DNA of 64,000 nt. Source: Cyrtodaria siliqua (taxonomy: Eukaryota; Mollusca; Bivalvia; Adapedonta; Hiatellidae). The stretch lies in the NCBI GenBank assembly GCA_037043455.1, contig JAWPHD010011257.1:21569-85568 (forward strand), given 5' to 3'. The position numbers and the translations under genes were made by a program. Below are positions 34,231 through 45,599 of the stretch, in pieces. Within the stretch, counting starts at the first letter, position 1. Every line of letters begins with the position of its first letter. The notes under the pieces were generated by a model. That model had not been told where the DNA came from and did no database searches. It saw only the letters and a list, made by a program, of their open reading frames with translations.

Positions 34231-35055
34231 ACCGACTGTGACCCATAAAAACCAGCAAATATTCGCATATAACATACAAATCACCAAAGAGAAGAATATC
34301 TCGTCGATTTAGGGATTTTTGTGTAAGACTCCGTGCTTCAGCAGACATAGTTTTCTTAAATGTTTACCATTTAAAATATCACACGTGGTGCTGTTCCGTA
34401 TTTGGAAACATAAACCTGCCCACAGCTGATACAACTCGGGAACATTAACAGGAAAGCGTCAGGTGTGTGAGTAGGGCGGGGTTAAGGTTCAATACGGAAT
34501 GAGACGTCACACGAGAACGAGATTATTTCGAACGTATACAATGAAAATGTCGAAAATTAACAGTCCTCAAACATTGGTCTTCGAGCACTGACAATATCGG
34601 CGTGTCTTTCCTCTCTTTGGTGAGTCTACTGCATGCAGTTGTGGTATTTAAGGTTTGTTCTATTGAAATACGTTGGTTGTTTATGCAGGAATTGCGTGAT
34701 GCCTTCAGAAACCTCGCCGGAAAAGTGCGTACGATGGTCGGTACGGGGTCCTGCTGATTCCTAAAGGCACAGGAATCATGGCTATATGGTAGGTACAAAT
34801 TACCACAAGACCCATGATTACATAGCTCTATGCCGTGTAGTTCCCGAGAAGATTTATAGTAATGGCGGCCAATATCATATTGGATGTCGCACTGACCTAA
34901 TAATTTTAACAACTTAAAAGCCATTTGGTCAAAACCATGCAGTTTCTGAGAAGTGGTAAAAAAAAAGTTAACACCAGACAGACGACGGAAAAGAGTGACC
35001 CCAATAGCTTACCTTTGAGCCTTCGAGTCGATGACCTAAAAATATTTACATATAC
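34231..35055. other. no confidently recognised feature
   Basis: A minus frame of 133 codons (34924-34523) has no domain I recognise. Its composition is ordinary and no splice sites delimit it clearly. It may be a decayed exon or chance. Confidence 0.35.
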
Positions 35056-35149
35056 CTGAGCAACTGTAAGTAACTTAAACACAGGTCCTGGATCAAACAT
35101 CTTTCCTGTCTTCTCATTGTGCCACTGTATCATCTCAGCAGTTTTACAG
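35056..35149 (-). CDS. candidate internal exon of an unidentified host gene
   Basis: On the minus strand a 94 bp block sits between an acceptor (aattttcag, ending at 35150) and a donor (CAG|GTATATG at 35056/35055). It is open in one frame and reads CKTAEMIQWHNEKTGKMF followed by DPGPVFKLLTVAQ, with balanced amino-acid usage and higher GC than its surroundings. The exon would begin in phase 2 and end in phase 0. I do not recognise the protein. It is the best candidate for real host coding sequence in the window. Adjacent minus-strand candidates lie at 43.5 and 45.0 kb. Confidence 0.4.
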
Positions 35150-35330
35150 CTGAAAATTAGAATTTAAGTAATAAACGTTTATCTTTTCAAGATAATTCAC
35201 TTTTCATTTCTAGTTAGAAAGAATGGAACAGAGATCAAAGAGAGAGCTACTGGCTACCAAATACAGTCCAATGTGGTCAAACTACTGCTGTAACAGTTTC
35301 AAATTCAAATACGATATAGGGAAATGTCAT
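35150..35330. other. no recognised feature
   Basis: Short AT-rich interval, intronic if the neighbouring exon is real. Confidence 0.3.
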
Positions 35331-36630
35331 TGTCATGGCATATATACATATATATATATTTGTATAACAGTAAGAGCTCCTGGACAAGAGAAAAATGTTT
35401 GCCTCTTTCGTGACTCAAACACACAACCTTCCAGTTTACAGTCCAAAGTGCTAACCACTGAGCTATGGCGAATTCTTGAGAATATTGTATATTTAGTAAC
35501 ATATATAATGATGCAAAATAACTTAACATACGAGGGCCGTTCAAATATTACAAGGACAGTTTTAATAGTTAATACACTTTTATAATGCAAGTAAATTAAA
35601 TTATATATGGTTTACATTTTCACTTTCATATCAGTAAATATTATAAAATTATTTGAAACAGATTTCAAGAAATACAAGTTTTTACAACACCTCTTTAGCC
35701 GCCAGGGAGCAAGTCATTTGTGTGCTATGACGTTGCCGTGAAAACCAACAACATCCTAACGTTACAAATGATTGAAAATGCTATAAATAACAAACGTAAG
35801 TGTTATTTAATTAGATTATTTTATTATTCATAGTTTGCATTAAATAAATATTTTATAGCATTTTTTGATAGTCATGTTTTATAAGTATATCACATCTTCG
35901 GAATGGGATCATACGAATTCTATCAATTTAGCATACATATTCAAAGAATTTAGAAAACAATAGCAAAGTCATTCCAAAAGACATGTTTATTGAACATATA
36001 TCGGTATTCTTAATTCATTAACATATATATTTTGAAGAAAATATGTAAGATTTAAAATTATAAGTTTTTTGTATTTCATTTTTGTTTTAACTTTTTAGTT
36101 TTATTAAAAGTTTGGATTATTTAATATTTTATTAACGTTTTAGTGTTCCATGATTTATTCTGACATAGTCAATTTCATAATTGTAATTTCTGTACCAGTG
36201 ACAATGCTACTTTAGTTTTGTGTGTTTTTGCCACCGATTTTCCTTTTATTTAGCCATTCCCGAAATAAAGATGTTATATTTTGGACTGCTCCGTAGAAGG
36301 GTTTCTCGCCCTATTATATCATTCATTGCAATGTTACTAGACATGGTATCAATTTTTTGTTTAAAACTTTTGATTTCTAATGAGTTGGATTACAACATGT
36401 ATGAATATTAAAGGTTTACGTCAATAAATGGGTGCGATATTGAAAAAGTCCACGTATTATTTGAACAGCCCTCGTATTTGAAGTACTCTCAAGATAATAA
36501 CCATGCGTGGTGTAATACTATTTATTATCAATGTAACTAAAATTCCGTCTCAAAACTTTAGTCTCGATTTTTTATTTAGCGAATGATAAGTTTGTACGGG
36601 TGTGTGTGCTATAGTTATTAAGTAAACGTA
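35331..36630 (-). mobile_element. TTAA-element relative (copy 3), split by mariner MITE
   Basis: The parts 35331-35530 and 36475-36630 resemble copy 2 at 22230-22400 and 22400-22580 (tggtgtaatact.t.ttatta, gatgcaaaataacttaaca, 'gagtttgtatgcgcgtgc'-like). It includes a minus-strand tRNA-like module at about 35408-35472 with A box TAGCTCAGTGG and anticodon region GGACTGTAAACTGG (GTA- or TGT-type); the B box is mutated to GTTTGAGTC. The outer ends are not defined. Confidence 0.55.
35531..36474. mobile_element. mariner-like non-autonomous element
   Basis: A 944 bp insertion with 28 bp terminal inverted repeats: left CGAGGGCCGTTCAAATATTA, right (inverted) CGAGGGCTGTTCAAATAATA, each continuing into ACxxGGAC. 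It is flanked by TA (35529-35530 and 36475-36476). TA target and terminal sequence fit the Tc1/mariner superfamily. No transposase frame is present; the 63-codon frame at 36220-36411 is unrelated. Confidence 0.8.
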
Positions 36631-37211
36631 ATTATTGTTGTTTGAGAAAAGCGAATTAGACGATAATTAATTTCTCTTGATGTGAGTGATTATCATAGGG
36701 GGCGCACATGGACTCCACTAGTACACGTGGCTTGTAGAACGCCAGTTTTTTGCCATTCAGCGTTTGATGACTGACTAACACACTGGGTGACATTATGTTA
36801 CACGTGGCGAGAGAAATATCCGCGGACATGTTAGCGCACATGGAAAAGATAAACTGTAGATAAGTATTGTTAATTTACCGGTATTTATAGGATCAGTAAT
36901 ATTTAATGATTCATTTGTGTTTTCGACACCAATGATTAGTTGTATATGTTTTTCGATTATTTCATGTTTCAAAAAGCTTTGAACATGCTGAATACCCTGA
37001 AATGTTTATATTTACCATTACGTGGTCCCGCCTTAAATCCATTAAGCGATGGGAAAGCTTATATAAGAAGGATTTTATTACGGATATTTCTACAATAAAA
37101 CATGTTTAAAAACATTTTTTACTGAAAAAAAATGCGATAACCCGTTAAAATTACCTATTAAATGCTTTAATTTTACAATATGTAAACTTTTAAGCTGAAA
37201 TTAAGGTTTTA
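36631..37211. other. no recognised feature
   Basis: AT-rich noncoding. Confidence 0.4.
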
Positions 37212-37272
37212 TTTCATACCCCAGCCAACCCCATTTTCGCTTCTTGGAGAAGGGGTTGGATGGGGTATGAAA
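37212..37272. repeat. strong hairpin with 21 bp stem
   Basis: tttcataccccagccaaccc pairs with ggggttggatggggtatgaa. One mismatch, loop of about 19 nt (attttcgcttcttggagaa). The GC-rich stem lies in AT-rich surroundings. Confidence 0.75.
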
Positions 37273-37729
37273 GTCATTACGTGGATGTCGCCTTATCTTT
37301 AAGACCCCAAGGTCGCATCTTGGCTTATATGGCGAAACGGGGGTACCTTGGAGTCTTCATTTTAATCTACTTAATCTGCCTTCTGTTGCCCCAACCTTTG
37401 ATTTTAACGAAATATATTTGATTTGATATGCATAATATATCATTTGTATATTTTTGCGGGGTTTAAATATGTGTTTAAGACATAACAATATCCATTAGTA
37501 CAAACGCAGCTCATGACCGAAAACATAAGACCCGCCTTCTTTGTGACGTCATATTTTATTCATCTCAAAACCCACGCCATTGTTCAGTTATACGTTCACT
37601 GTTTAGCGTGATGGAGCGGGTTGTTGGAACAGGGCCCGTGTCATCGAATTCTAAGATCGCTTTCATTATGATAAGAAGGATAGGAAAACAGAAAGAGACG
37701 AGAAGAGATAATGTTATAGCATAGACATG
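37273..37729. other. no recognised feature
   Basis: Noncoding sequence between the hairpin and the next repeat. Confidence 0.35.
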
Positions 37730-37865
37730 TACTTATACCTTGTTTTACCTTGTATAGTATGCACTCGTGTATGGTACGCACCCCACTTCTCAGAGGTCAA
37801 ACTTGGGTAAAAAAAGTTGTTTCCATGTATAATACGCATCAAAATATTAGTTTTCCTAGATGAAC
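37730..37865 (+). repeat. dispersed repeat, inverted relative of 47138-47275
   Basis: Reads taccttgttttaccttgtat, 'gcaccccacttctcagaggt' and 'gtttccatgtataatacgca'. The same sequence occurs inverted at 47138-47275, about 85% alike. Confidence 0.7.
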
Positions 37866-37879
37866 CATTCGACGAAATG

Positions 37880-37990
37880 AAACATACATGTGATATCTCC
37901 CGCCGGGAGCTAATTTCTCCCGGGATTTCATGGAATTTCCCGGCCTCCCGCCGGGAGCTCCATTTCTCCCGCTATTTTCCCTCGAGTTCC
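37880..37990. repeat. GC-rich short palindromic repeats
   Basis: Two copies of ctcccgccgggagct (about 37898 and 37946) joined by variants of 'tttctcccgggatttc'. Each core CTCCCGCCGGGAG is self-complementary. Confidence 0.55.
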
Positions 37991-38431
37991 AAAATTTCGC
38001 TATTTGCGAATCCTTTTGGGTAATTGCTATAATTTATTGGATCAAGACTGAGTTTTCCGAATGATCTAGAAAAAATAAACACCAACAAGCGTCTTATCTA
38101 TATCTGTGAAAACATTTCCCCTGGGCAGGTAATTAAAACGATTAGCATGTCAGCTAATTAATTTGTGTGAAAATAATGATTGGACAGTTTATTTATGACA
38201 CGTGGCGGTGATATCTGTAATGTCCATGGGAGATTGATAGAAATATACCGACTCTAAGTGGGATGGTAATTAGCGAATTCGGCATCGATTGATATTTGGT
38301 ATATTAATTGGATTAAAATTATAATATAATTGAGGACAATTAAAGGATGACGATTTCAACTAATCGACTGCAGTTTGTCTTGATTAGAGAAGTGTTTTGT
38401 CTGTGTATAAAATGGGAAGCATCTTCATTAT
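37991..38431. other. no recognised feature
   Basis: AT-rich noncoding. Confidence 0.35.
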
Positions 38432-38495
38432 GTGCTATGCTTAGTTTTGCTATGCTTAATTACATGCTATACTTAATTATATGCTATGCTTACAT
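38432..38495. repeat. minisatellite, 'tgctatgcttaatta' units
   Basis: Four imperfect copies of a 14-17 bp unit (tgctatgcttagtt, tgctatgcttaattac, tgctatacttaattat, tgctatgcttacatg). Confidence 0.7.
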
Positions 38496-38639
38496 GAAAT
38501 AAACAGTATTGTATGTATAAAATATCATGTTTTTATGCTGATTTACCCCCTTTATTAAGGTTTATATCAGAAAAAATCGACCGGTACGCGTTAAAAATTC
38601 GAGAATAAAAACCTCCCTGGTTTTTGTCAAATCTCCCTG

Positions 38640-39884
38640 GAAAACAAGAGGCCCAAGATGTGGACGCTCTACTGGCTAATATGGCTCTTATAACATCAAT
38701 GAAGCGAGTGACTGCCATTTACGTTTTTTTGGAAGTTTCGGTCAGAAAACAGCTTTTGAACTAAATCAAGGGCCATAACTAAAGAATCTGTTAAAGTTCG
38801 GTAAAGATCAGATGAAAATGAAGGCTTAACGAGGCACAATATAGCGTTATGAACTAAATCAAGGGCAATAACTAAGCTGTTACTGGTCCGATATGTTTGG
38901 TTTTTGAACTTGTCCCGAGCTTTCATTGATATTAACAATCTGATAAAGTTTGGTAAAGATCGGATGAACAATGAAGCCCCTTTCGTCTTAATGAGGCAAA
39001 CTATAGCATTTTTAACTAAATCAAGGGCCATAACTCCTCTGTTACTGGTCCGATATGGGTAGTTTTCGAACTTGCTCGAGCTTTCATTGATATAAACAAT
39101 CTGATAAAGTTTGGTAAAGATCAGATGAACAATGAAACCCCTATCGTCTTAACAAGGCAACATATAGCATTTTTAACTAAATCAAGGGCCACAACTCCGC
39201 TGTTACTAGTCCGATATGGTTGGTTTTCGAACTTGTTCGAGCTTTCAATGACATTAACAATCTGATAAAGTTTGGTAAAGATCGGATGAACAATGAAGCC
39301 CCTTTCGTCTTAATGAGGCAAACTATAGCATTTTTAACTAAATCAATGGCCATAACTCCGCTGTTACTGGTCCGATATGGGTAGTTTTCGAACTTGCTCG
39401 AGCTTTCATTGATATAAACAATGTGATAAAGTTTGGTAAAGATCAAATGAACAATGAAACCCCTATCGTCTTAACAAGGCAAAATATAGCATTTTTAACT
39501 AAATCAAGGGCCACAACTCCGCTGTTATTAGTCCGATATGGTTGGTTTTCGAACTTGTTCGAGCTTTCAATGACATTAACAATCTGATAAAGTTTGATAA
39601 AGATCGGATGAACAATGAAGCCCCTAGCGTTTTAAAGAGGCAAAATATAGCATTTTTAACTAAATCAAGGGCCATAACTCCGCTGTTACTAGTCCGATAT
39701 GGCTGGTTTTCGAACTTGTCCGAGCTTTCATTGATATTAACAATGTGGTAAAGTTTGGTAAAGATATGATGAAAAACGAAGGCCCTATCATCTTAACGAG
39801 GCAAAATATAGCAATACAGCATTTTCAACTAAATCAAGGACCATAACTCTGGTGTTACTGGTCCGATCTGGCTGAAATAGAATA
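38640..39884. repeat. 'agggccataactc' satellite array, about seven units
   Basis: Starts with 'aaaacaagaggcccaagatg' and 'gctaatatggctcttataac', then units of about 163 bp (tagcatttttaactaaatca, 'agggccataactccgctgtt', 'actggtccgatatg', 'cgagctttcattgatat'). Two-unit alternation is visible: units at about 39010 and 39340 resemble each other more than their neighbours, as do 39180 and 39510. Confidence 0.85.
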
Positions 39885-40275
39885 ACCCACTCTATCCGTG
39901 TTTAAAGTGTGTCTGTACAGTACTGTAGCTATTTCTAAGTTTGCAAAACTTGTGAAATTTATAAACAATTTAGCGGCTAACAGCAAAACAAAGGGAAAAC
40001 ATGACCATCCTTTATTGAAATTCTGTAACAAATATGCAAGTATTTTTTATAATAGATGTACACTTTATTCATGTCGCCATCATCGCTTTTACTGTCGTCT
40101 GCAAGTGTCGTTTAACATATGAGAATAGAATTGTACACTACTACGTGTACCAGTCGAATTCATGGAAATCACGTGATATCAAGTCAGCTGATATAAATAA
40201 AAAAACAAGGGCCGAACTTCGTTCACTCATTTATTGAAATTCTACAACAAACAGTAGGAACGCCAGCCATATGGC
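39885..40275 (+). repeat. dispersed repeat, inverted relative of 46290-46665
   Basis: Nearly 400 bp matching the inverse of 46290-46665 at about 90% (gtgtgtctgtacagtactgt, 'acaagggccgaa'). Minor indels include a roughly 20 bp block near 40050. Confidence 0.75.
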
Positions 40276-40545
40276 GTATGAATATTTATCAAACAAGGTC
40301 ACGTGATAAAATCGATAACAAAATGACATTATCGGGAAAATTGTCACTGGTCAGATTTCTTCACCTCTTATTTATAAACTGTGATTATAACAAAACACCA
40401 TCACAGATCGTTGTTAAAGTAATAATATTCACAAACTACATTGGTCGAACAGAATTGGTGTACACTTCGTGTAATTCCCATTAATAGTTAAAGGTATTTT
40501 TCAAAGGGATGAATTTAGGTTGTTTTAAGGTTTAAATTGCCAAAA
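40276..40545. other. no recognised feature
   Basis: Noncoding interval between two repeats. Confidence 0.35.
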
Positions 40546-40549
40546 ATGC

Positions 40550-42130
40550 GCTTTTAAATCAAAATCGATTTATTTTGTCATTTTAGAAGCGAGAATAAAA
40601 ACAAATGCATGTACGCGTAGATAAATCTTTCCTCTGTCCATATGCAAATTTTTAATGAAATCGGAGACAAGTACTTTTTTCCCCCAAAAATTAACTAACA
40701 TGACCCACGGACTCAAAGACGGCATAATTCATATACATTTACAGACGCGACCGGGTACACAATAAATGAAATAATTCCATTATTTCAATACATATATTTC
40801 AAATGTATGTATCCATGCATTCCAGATTAAATTTCTGATCTATACATGCTTTTGGTTTATGCCGGAGTGCTCAGAATAGGTTTTAACAAACAAAATTGTA
40901 ACGGTACGTCGGGAAAGGAAATGAGGATTGTGAAAATATATGTTGCAGTGCTAATTTTCTGAATCCGAAAAAAATGCAAAAAAATTAAGTTTTAACAGCG
41001 AGAATGAATTTTTTTTCACGAAAGTGTTCATTGACATGTCTTCTATTAAAACCCAAAATTTAAAGTCAATCAGAAAAAAGTACTTTTTTTTCCCAAAATT
41101 AACAAAGTACACCGTGTTCGCTAAAATATGAACAATCGCCTTTCGAAATTAATGTACACGCGGGATATAAAACCATGAAATTATGAAATCCTTTTTAAGA
41201 GATATATTGATTTCAACATTGTTCTGTATTTAATAAATTATTAGAGTAGAATGTTCACCGTTTTTCTCAAGGACACCATTACGGTAGTATCCCTGCAGCC
41301 CCGCCCCTCATTCCACCCCCACCACCCTCCATACCGTATTGATTAGGCTGCTAATGCACAGTTTTAATCAAATTCGATTTATTTCATCATTTTAGAAGCG
41401 AGAGAAAAAAACAAAAGCATGTACGCGTAAATACATCTTTCCTCTGTAGATATGTAAAATATAAAAAAAATCGGAGGCAAGTACTTTTTCCCCCCGAAAA
41501 TTAACAAAGTACACCGTAATCGTTTAAATACGCCGAATCGACGTTCCAAATCGATCTTCGCACGGAATAAAATTGTGGAATTATGAATTCATTTATAAAG
41601 ATAAATCGATTTCAGCATTGCTCAGTAGTTGTTATATTATTGATGTAGTATGTTAACAGTATTTATGAGAGCAACATTACGGTAGTATCCCTCCAACCCC
41701 GTGGGTTTCCCCCCTCCAACCCGTACACACAATACGTTGTGTATTGCTGAGAATGCGCCTTTTATTCAAATCGATTTATTTCGTCATTTTAGAAGCGAGC
41801 ATAATAACAAAATCATATAGATACATCTCTCCTCTGTATATATGTAGAATTTCAATAAACGGAGACAAGTACTAATTAAGTAACAGGACCGTCCGACCCA
41901 AAGACGGCAACATTCATATTCATTAAGGAAAGACGACCGGCTACAGAAACAATTATATAATTTCGTTATGTAAACACATATATTTAAAATGTATGTGTTC
42001 ATGTATTTTACACTAAATTTTTTATCTATACATGCTTTGGGTTTATGTCAGAGTGGCCAATTTATTTTAACAAACAATGTTGCAACGGTATATCGGAAAA
42101 TGAAATCATGATGGCGGCAACATACGTTGC
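40550..42130. repeat. degenerate tandem repeat, period about 400 bp
   Basis: Units begin near 40560, 40970, 41375 and 41767. Shared blocks are atcgatttatttcgtcattt, tagaagcgagaataaaaaca, 'atctttcctctgt' and 'gagacaagtactttttt'. Noncoding. Confidence 0.75.
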
Positions 42131-42834
42131 AGAGTTAATTTTCGAAACCAGAAAAAGCGATAAACTAATATAAGTTTACAGGCAGAAAGAAGTATATTCT
42201 TTTAACTGTTCGTTTAAAACTGAGGGGGCGACTCGAGTTTTAAAGAAAGCAAGATTGGTATGTGTCCCTTTAACCAAGTAAATAAATGACTGACGAGTAA
42301 CATACATGCTACTGTCGGTAACAAACATGATTATGTGTAGACTCGAAGATTTCATAACATAAACGTGGACATGACATTGTGTCAATGGAGCACTTGCCAG
42401 ATTTGTGGTGTTGTGAAACACTGTACGCGTGAATCCAAAAAGTGCGGGTCGTTTATATTTATAGGGCATATATATATTTATTTATATATATTATTCTTTT
42501 ATATTTATATGGTCCCAGAACGCAGTCATACTCACTACTATATTGAAAGTAAATACTGAATATACATGTGCGGTGCGGTGCGTTACGATTTGTAGTATTT
42601 GAAAACAGACATATTTAACATTTCCCTGAACATATATACTATATTCATAGAAGTATTATTTCCTGGAAAAAAAATACATGTTTGTTTTCAGCAGTTGAAA
42701 TCTACTATATTCTGCGAATATTGCTTTTTTGAAAATTTGAATACGTCTGTTTTCATCAAATAGCATGTTTTGTTTGTTTTAATATATATATTTTTTAATT
42801 TATGATTTAAAAAAAAAGGGATGATCGGAATATG
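42131..42834. other. no recognised feature
   Basis: AT-rich; a minus frame at 42176-42469 has no domain. The 16 bp gaaacactgtacgcgtg at 42416 recurs at 46126. Confidence 0.35.
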
Positions 42835-42945
42835 TCTTACACACTGTTGAATCCTGTAATTTAACAACAAGTGGTTTGGTTCACAGGCGACAGTATCGGT
42901 GAACAAAACCACTTGTTTTACTGGATTCAACATTGTGCAAGAAAA
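42835..42945. repeat. hairpin element with about 45 bp arms
   Basis: The left arm cttacacactgttgaatcc ... acaagtggtttggttcac and the right arm gtgaacaaaaccacttgt ... ggattcaacattgtgcaag pair across a 13 nt loop. One short bulge in the left arm. Probably a hairpin MITE. Confidence 0.8.
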
Positions 42946-43019
42946 TATTCATATATTATACCATTAATATTCCATTAATATTATAACATGTGTGTTGTAA
43001 CATATGCTTATCCTTGGAT

Positions 43020-43395
43020 AGTGGATGTCTGCAGGGAACTTGACCTTTTACCTAAAAATCAAACGATCATCCTCTTTCCACTGTCCAACAATGAAGTTTC
43101 ATGAAATTTGCTTTAGGTAAGAGGAAAAACTGTGTGGGCAATACTTTTCATTTTCCGGTCATGGTAACGGACCTTTCAACTACTGACTTCAAAATAAACA
43201 GGGATTATCATTTCACCAAAGGCATTTAAAGTATGAAGTTTTATGAAATTAGCTTCAGAGAAAGTAATAAAGAGTTTGTACAAAGTTTCGTCAAAATCCA
43301 ACAAGTAGCGCAGACAAGATTTGTGACAGACGAACGGAAAGGCCAAATCTAATCTGTCTCACCTACCACTTTGTGGTGGAAGACATAATTATAAA
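43020..43395. repeat. dispersed element ending in ACGG-like run and hairpin
   Basis: Contains 'tgaagtttcatgaaatttgc', 'caaagtttcgtcaaaatcca', then gacagacgaacggaaag and the hairpin taccactttgtggtg. Same structural class as the arrays at 20.8, 29.1, 55.1 and 60.5 kb. Confidence 0.6.
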
Positions 43396-43450
43396 GACAA
43401 TATTTTAGTTCATATGTATACTTTATAAAGCAAATAATTGAGCGAACATA

Positions 43451-43510
43451 AACTTCAGCATTGACTCTGGCCAGTGGTGTACATGGAGTCTCTTCCACAT
43501 GACGTGCAGA
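43451..43510 (-). other. candidate exon, minus strand (weak)
   Basis: An acceptor ctttctttcag (RC, at 43511) is followed by 60-75 bp open in one frame (SARHVEETPCTPLARVNAE). No clear donor closes it, and another frame reads CTSCGRDSMYTTGQSQC then stop. It could follow the block at 44916-45018. Not recognised. Confidence 0.2.
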
Positions 43511-43621
43511 CTGAAAGAAAAGAAAGACATAGAATAAAAAGTTAATATAAGTCGAGCAGAGTATTCAATTTGAATCAGGTGTTGCGAGAGGGATCTAGGG
43601 CATATTTAGGGGAATGGGACA

Positions 43622-43935
43622 GTTTAAAATTTAATTATTGTTTAACGCCTCATCAACACGTTGTTTAGGTTATTTCGAACCGCCCGAAAGAGAGGAGGAA
43701 AGATACATAGGCATCCAGGAACCCTGCCCTACGCTTACTACCGATTAGATACCTATGGTTCTTTAACGTGCTTGGAGGGAGGACAGACTCCGATACACAG
43801 GACCACCCGTTTTACGTTCCCATCAGACGAACGAGGCTAGCAGGACACATCGAAGTAACCCAGTGGCGCCAGTAAGAATTGAATCCGTGTTCACTGGATT
43901 CAAAGCCGATATGCTATAAACGTCCCTTGACCAAA
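43622..43935 (-). repeat. SINE, nearly full length
   Basis: Minus-strand relative of 25015-25275. Its 3' end reads (inverted) aatttaattattgtttaacg at 43631, its body 'ttctttaacgtgcttgga' and 'ccatcagacgaacgagg', and its 5' part holds a B-box-like GATTCAATTC near 43880 (inverted) in a decayed tRNA-like head. About 310 bp. Confidence 0.65.
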
Positions 43936-44915
43936 ACTGAGTAAATGGCACATCAAGTAAAGGGTCAATACATATTATATTGTGTATCATACGAGTATAT
44001 GATTGAACTGACATGATTATAGAACCATTTTAATGTATGTTTCACCCAACAGTACAGCAAGAATCTATTATAAGGAAAGTTAAATCTGACAGAGGGTGCA
44101 ATGTTCTATAAGCCATTTTTACTAGAAGGGGAATAAAATACAAGTCTGGCCAAAAATCTAAAATTGTTAAATTTTACACGTTTTGTTCATAGGATATTTT
44201 ACTTTAATGACTTAGTAAGGTCATTTTACATGGGGAGAAAACATTAATATACAACTATTTATTTTCTCTCTCAAAACCTGGTGATGCCGCTAGTTTTAGA
44301 AATAAAACATGATTAAATAGGGCAGTTGAGAAGACACTTTTGTAGATGTGTGGTCTGTTCTGATGTGAAAATGTGTAAAACAGACACAAGATTGGAAATT
44401 TGCTCTGTGTCCCTGTTATAAATTCAGGACCCATCACATAGACCAATTAGATGATGTTAAAGGGACACACGGCAATCTTGAAGTATTTATCAAGCTTTAA
44501 CATTAGCATCTCCATTTGTTAACCTGGTAACATGTTAAATTCAAACCTGCTTGCATTAAAAGTTAAATAAATTATTATAGGTGCACTATTATCAACAGTA
44601 AGTAATGTGTAAAACAATTTCTTCTGAACTATTCTAATAAATAATATTAATGATGCACAAATGCAAACTATGCAGAAAAATTAACCGAACTCCAGAAGTT
44701 TTAAACAAATAAAGACTGCCTAGTGTCCCTTTAACACAACTTGTTTTCGCATGTATCCAGTACATGTAGTTTACACGAGCTCATATGACAATCACGCTGC
44801 ACTGAAATATCACTGAAATATTTTTACTCTAACTTTGAACAGCACCGTGCAAGCATAACACAAGCTCCATTTAAAGAACTACACAAGTGCAAACAATTTT
44901 TAAAAAGGCTCTTAC
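43936..44915. other. no recognised feature
   Basis: AT-rich, intronic if the flanking candidate exons are real. A short phrase 'gtccctttaa' recurs. Confidence 0.35.
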
Positions 44916-45018
44916 CTCCATATGATCCAATGGCATTTAATACGGCTTGACATTCTGAAGTCGTCAGTATCAATTCACTTAGAGCTGCTCAAGGGCACGA
45001 TTCACATTTGAGACCTCT
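44916..45018 (-). other. candidate exon with good splice sites but disrupted frame
   Basis: Minus strand: acceptor gttgttttcag ends at 45019 and donor TATGGAG|GTAAGAG stands at 44916, both strong. Inside, one frame begins GLKCESCP, meets TGA, then continues AALSELILTTSECQAVLNAI. A different frame gives EVSNVNRALEQL. The two readable halves in different frames suggest a single frameshift in a once-coding exon. Unrecognised protein. Confidence 0.3.
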
Positions 45019-45599
45019 CTGAAAACAACATCAATCCAATGTCAATGATCAAAAAACAGACATAGTTTATCCTTTGTTATACATAATGTAACATATTTAA
45101 AAAAGAAAAGATAAAATAACTAAATTGAATAAAGCATGAATACTACTTGTGCTCAATAACACTGTTAATGTAATAAAAACATCTCTCATCATTCATTATA
45201 CATGTAAAATATAATGTAGCCCAACTGGAGATCCATTAAAAACATTGTTCCACTTTCACAGCATATTTCCAGCCCATGGAATAGTCATTTCTTTTGAGAC
45301 ACACTGGAGGCAAGCGTAGTAGCTACACCTCCTTAAAGGCTTTTAAGTGAAATGTAATTTCTCGAAATTGCGTTGTTTTTTTCGCAACAGAATGTAAATA
45401 AATGTAAATTCAAAATCACTTCCTTGCCTCAAAACTTTACTGTACATAAATATGAATCTGACCGATTTCAGTCAAATGTCTATGGCAGATTACATTGTTT
45501 CAATGGTAGTTGTATCGGGTTATGTATTCACGAATGTGCGAGGAAATGGGGATAACATAACGATATAGAGACAACGCTAACTATTTACATTCATGCATC
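45019..45599. other. no recognised feature
   Basis: AT-rich noncoding. The 60-codon frame at 45373-45555 has no domain. Confidence 0.35.

Noticed and set aside
34523..34924. 133-codon minus frame as a host gene
   Set aside because: No domain, no convincing splice sites, and repeat phrases at its edge; left as unassigned.
44916..45018. Selenocysteine (TGA) codon in ESCP-TGA-AALSEL
   Set aside because: No SECIS-like structure was recognised nearby and a frameshifted exon explains the pattern more simply.
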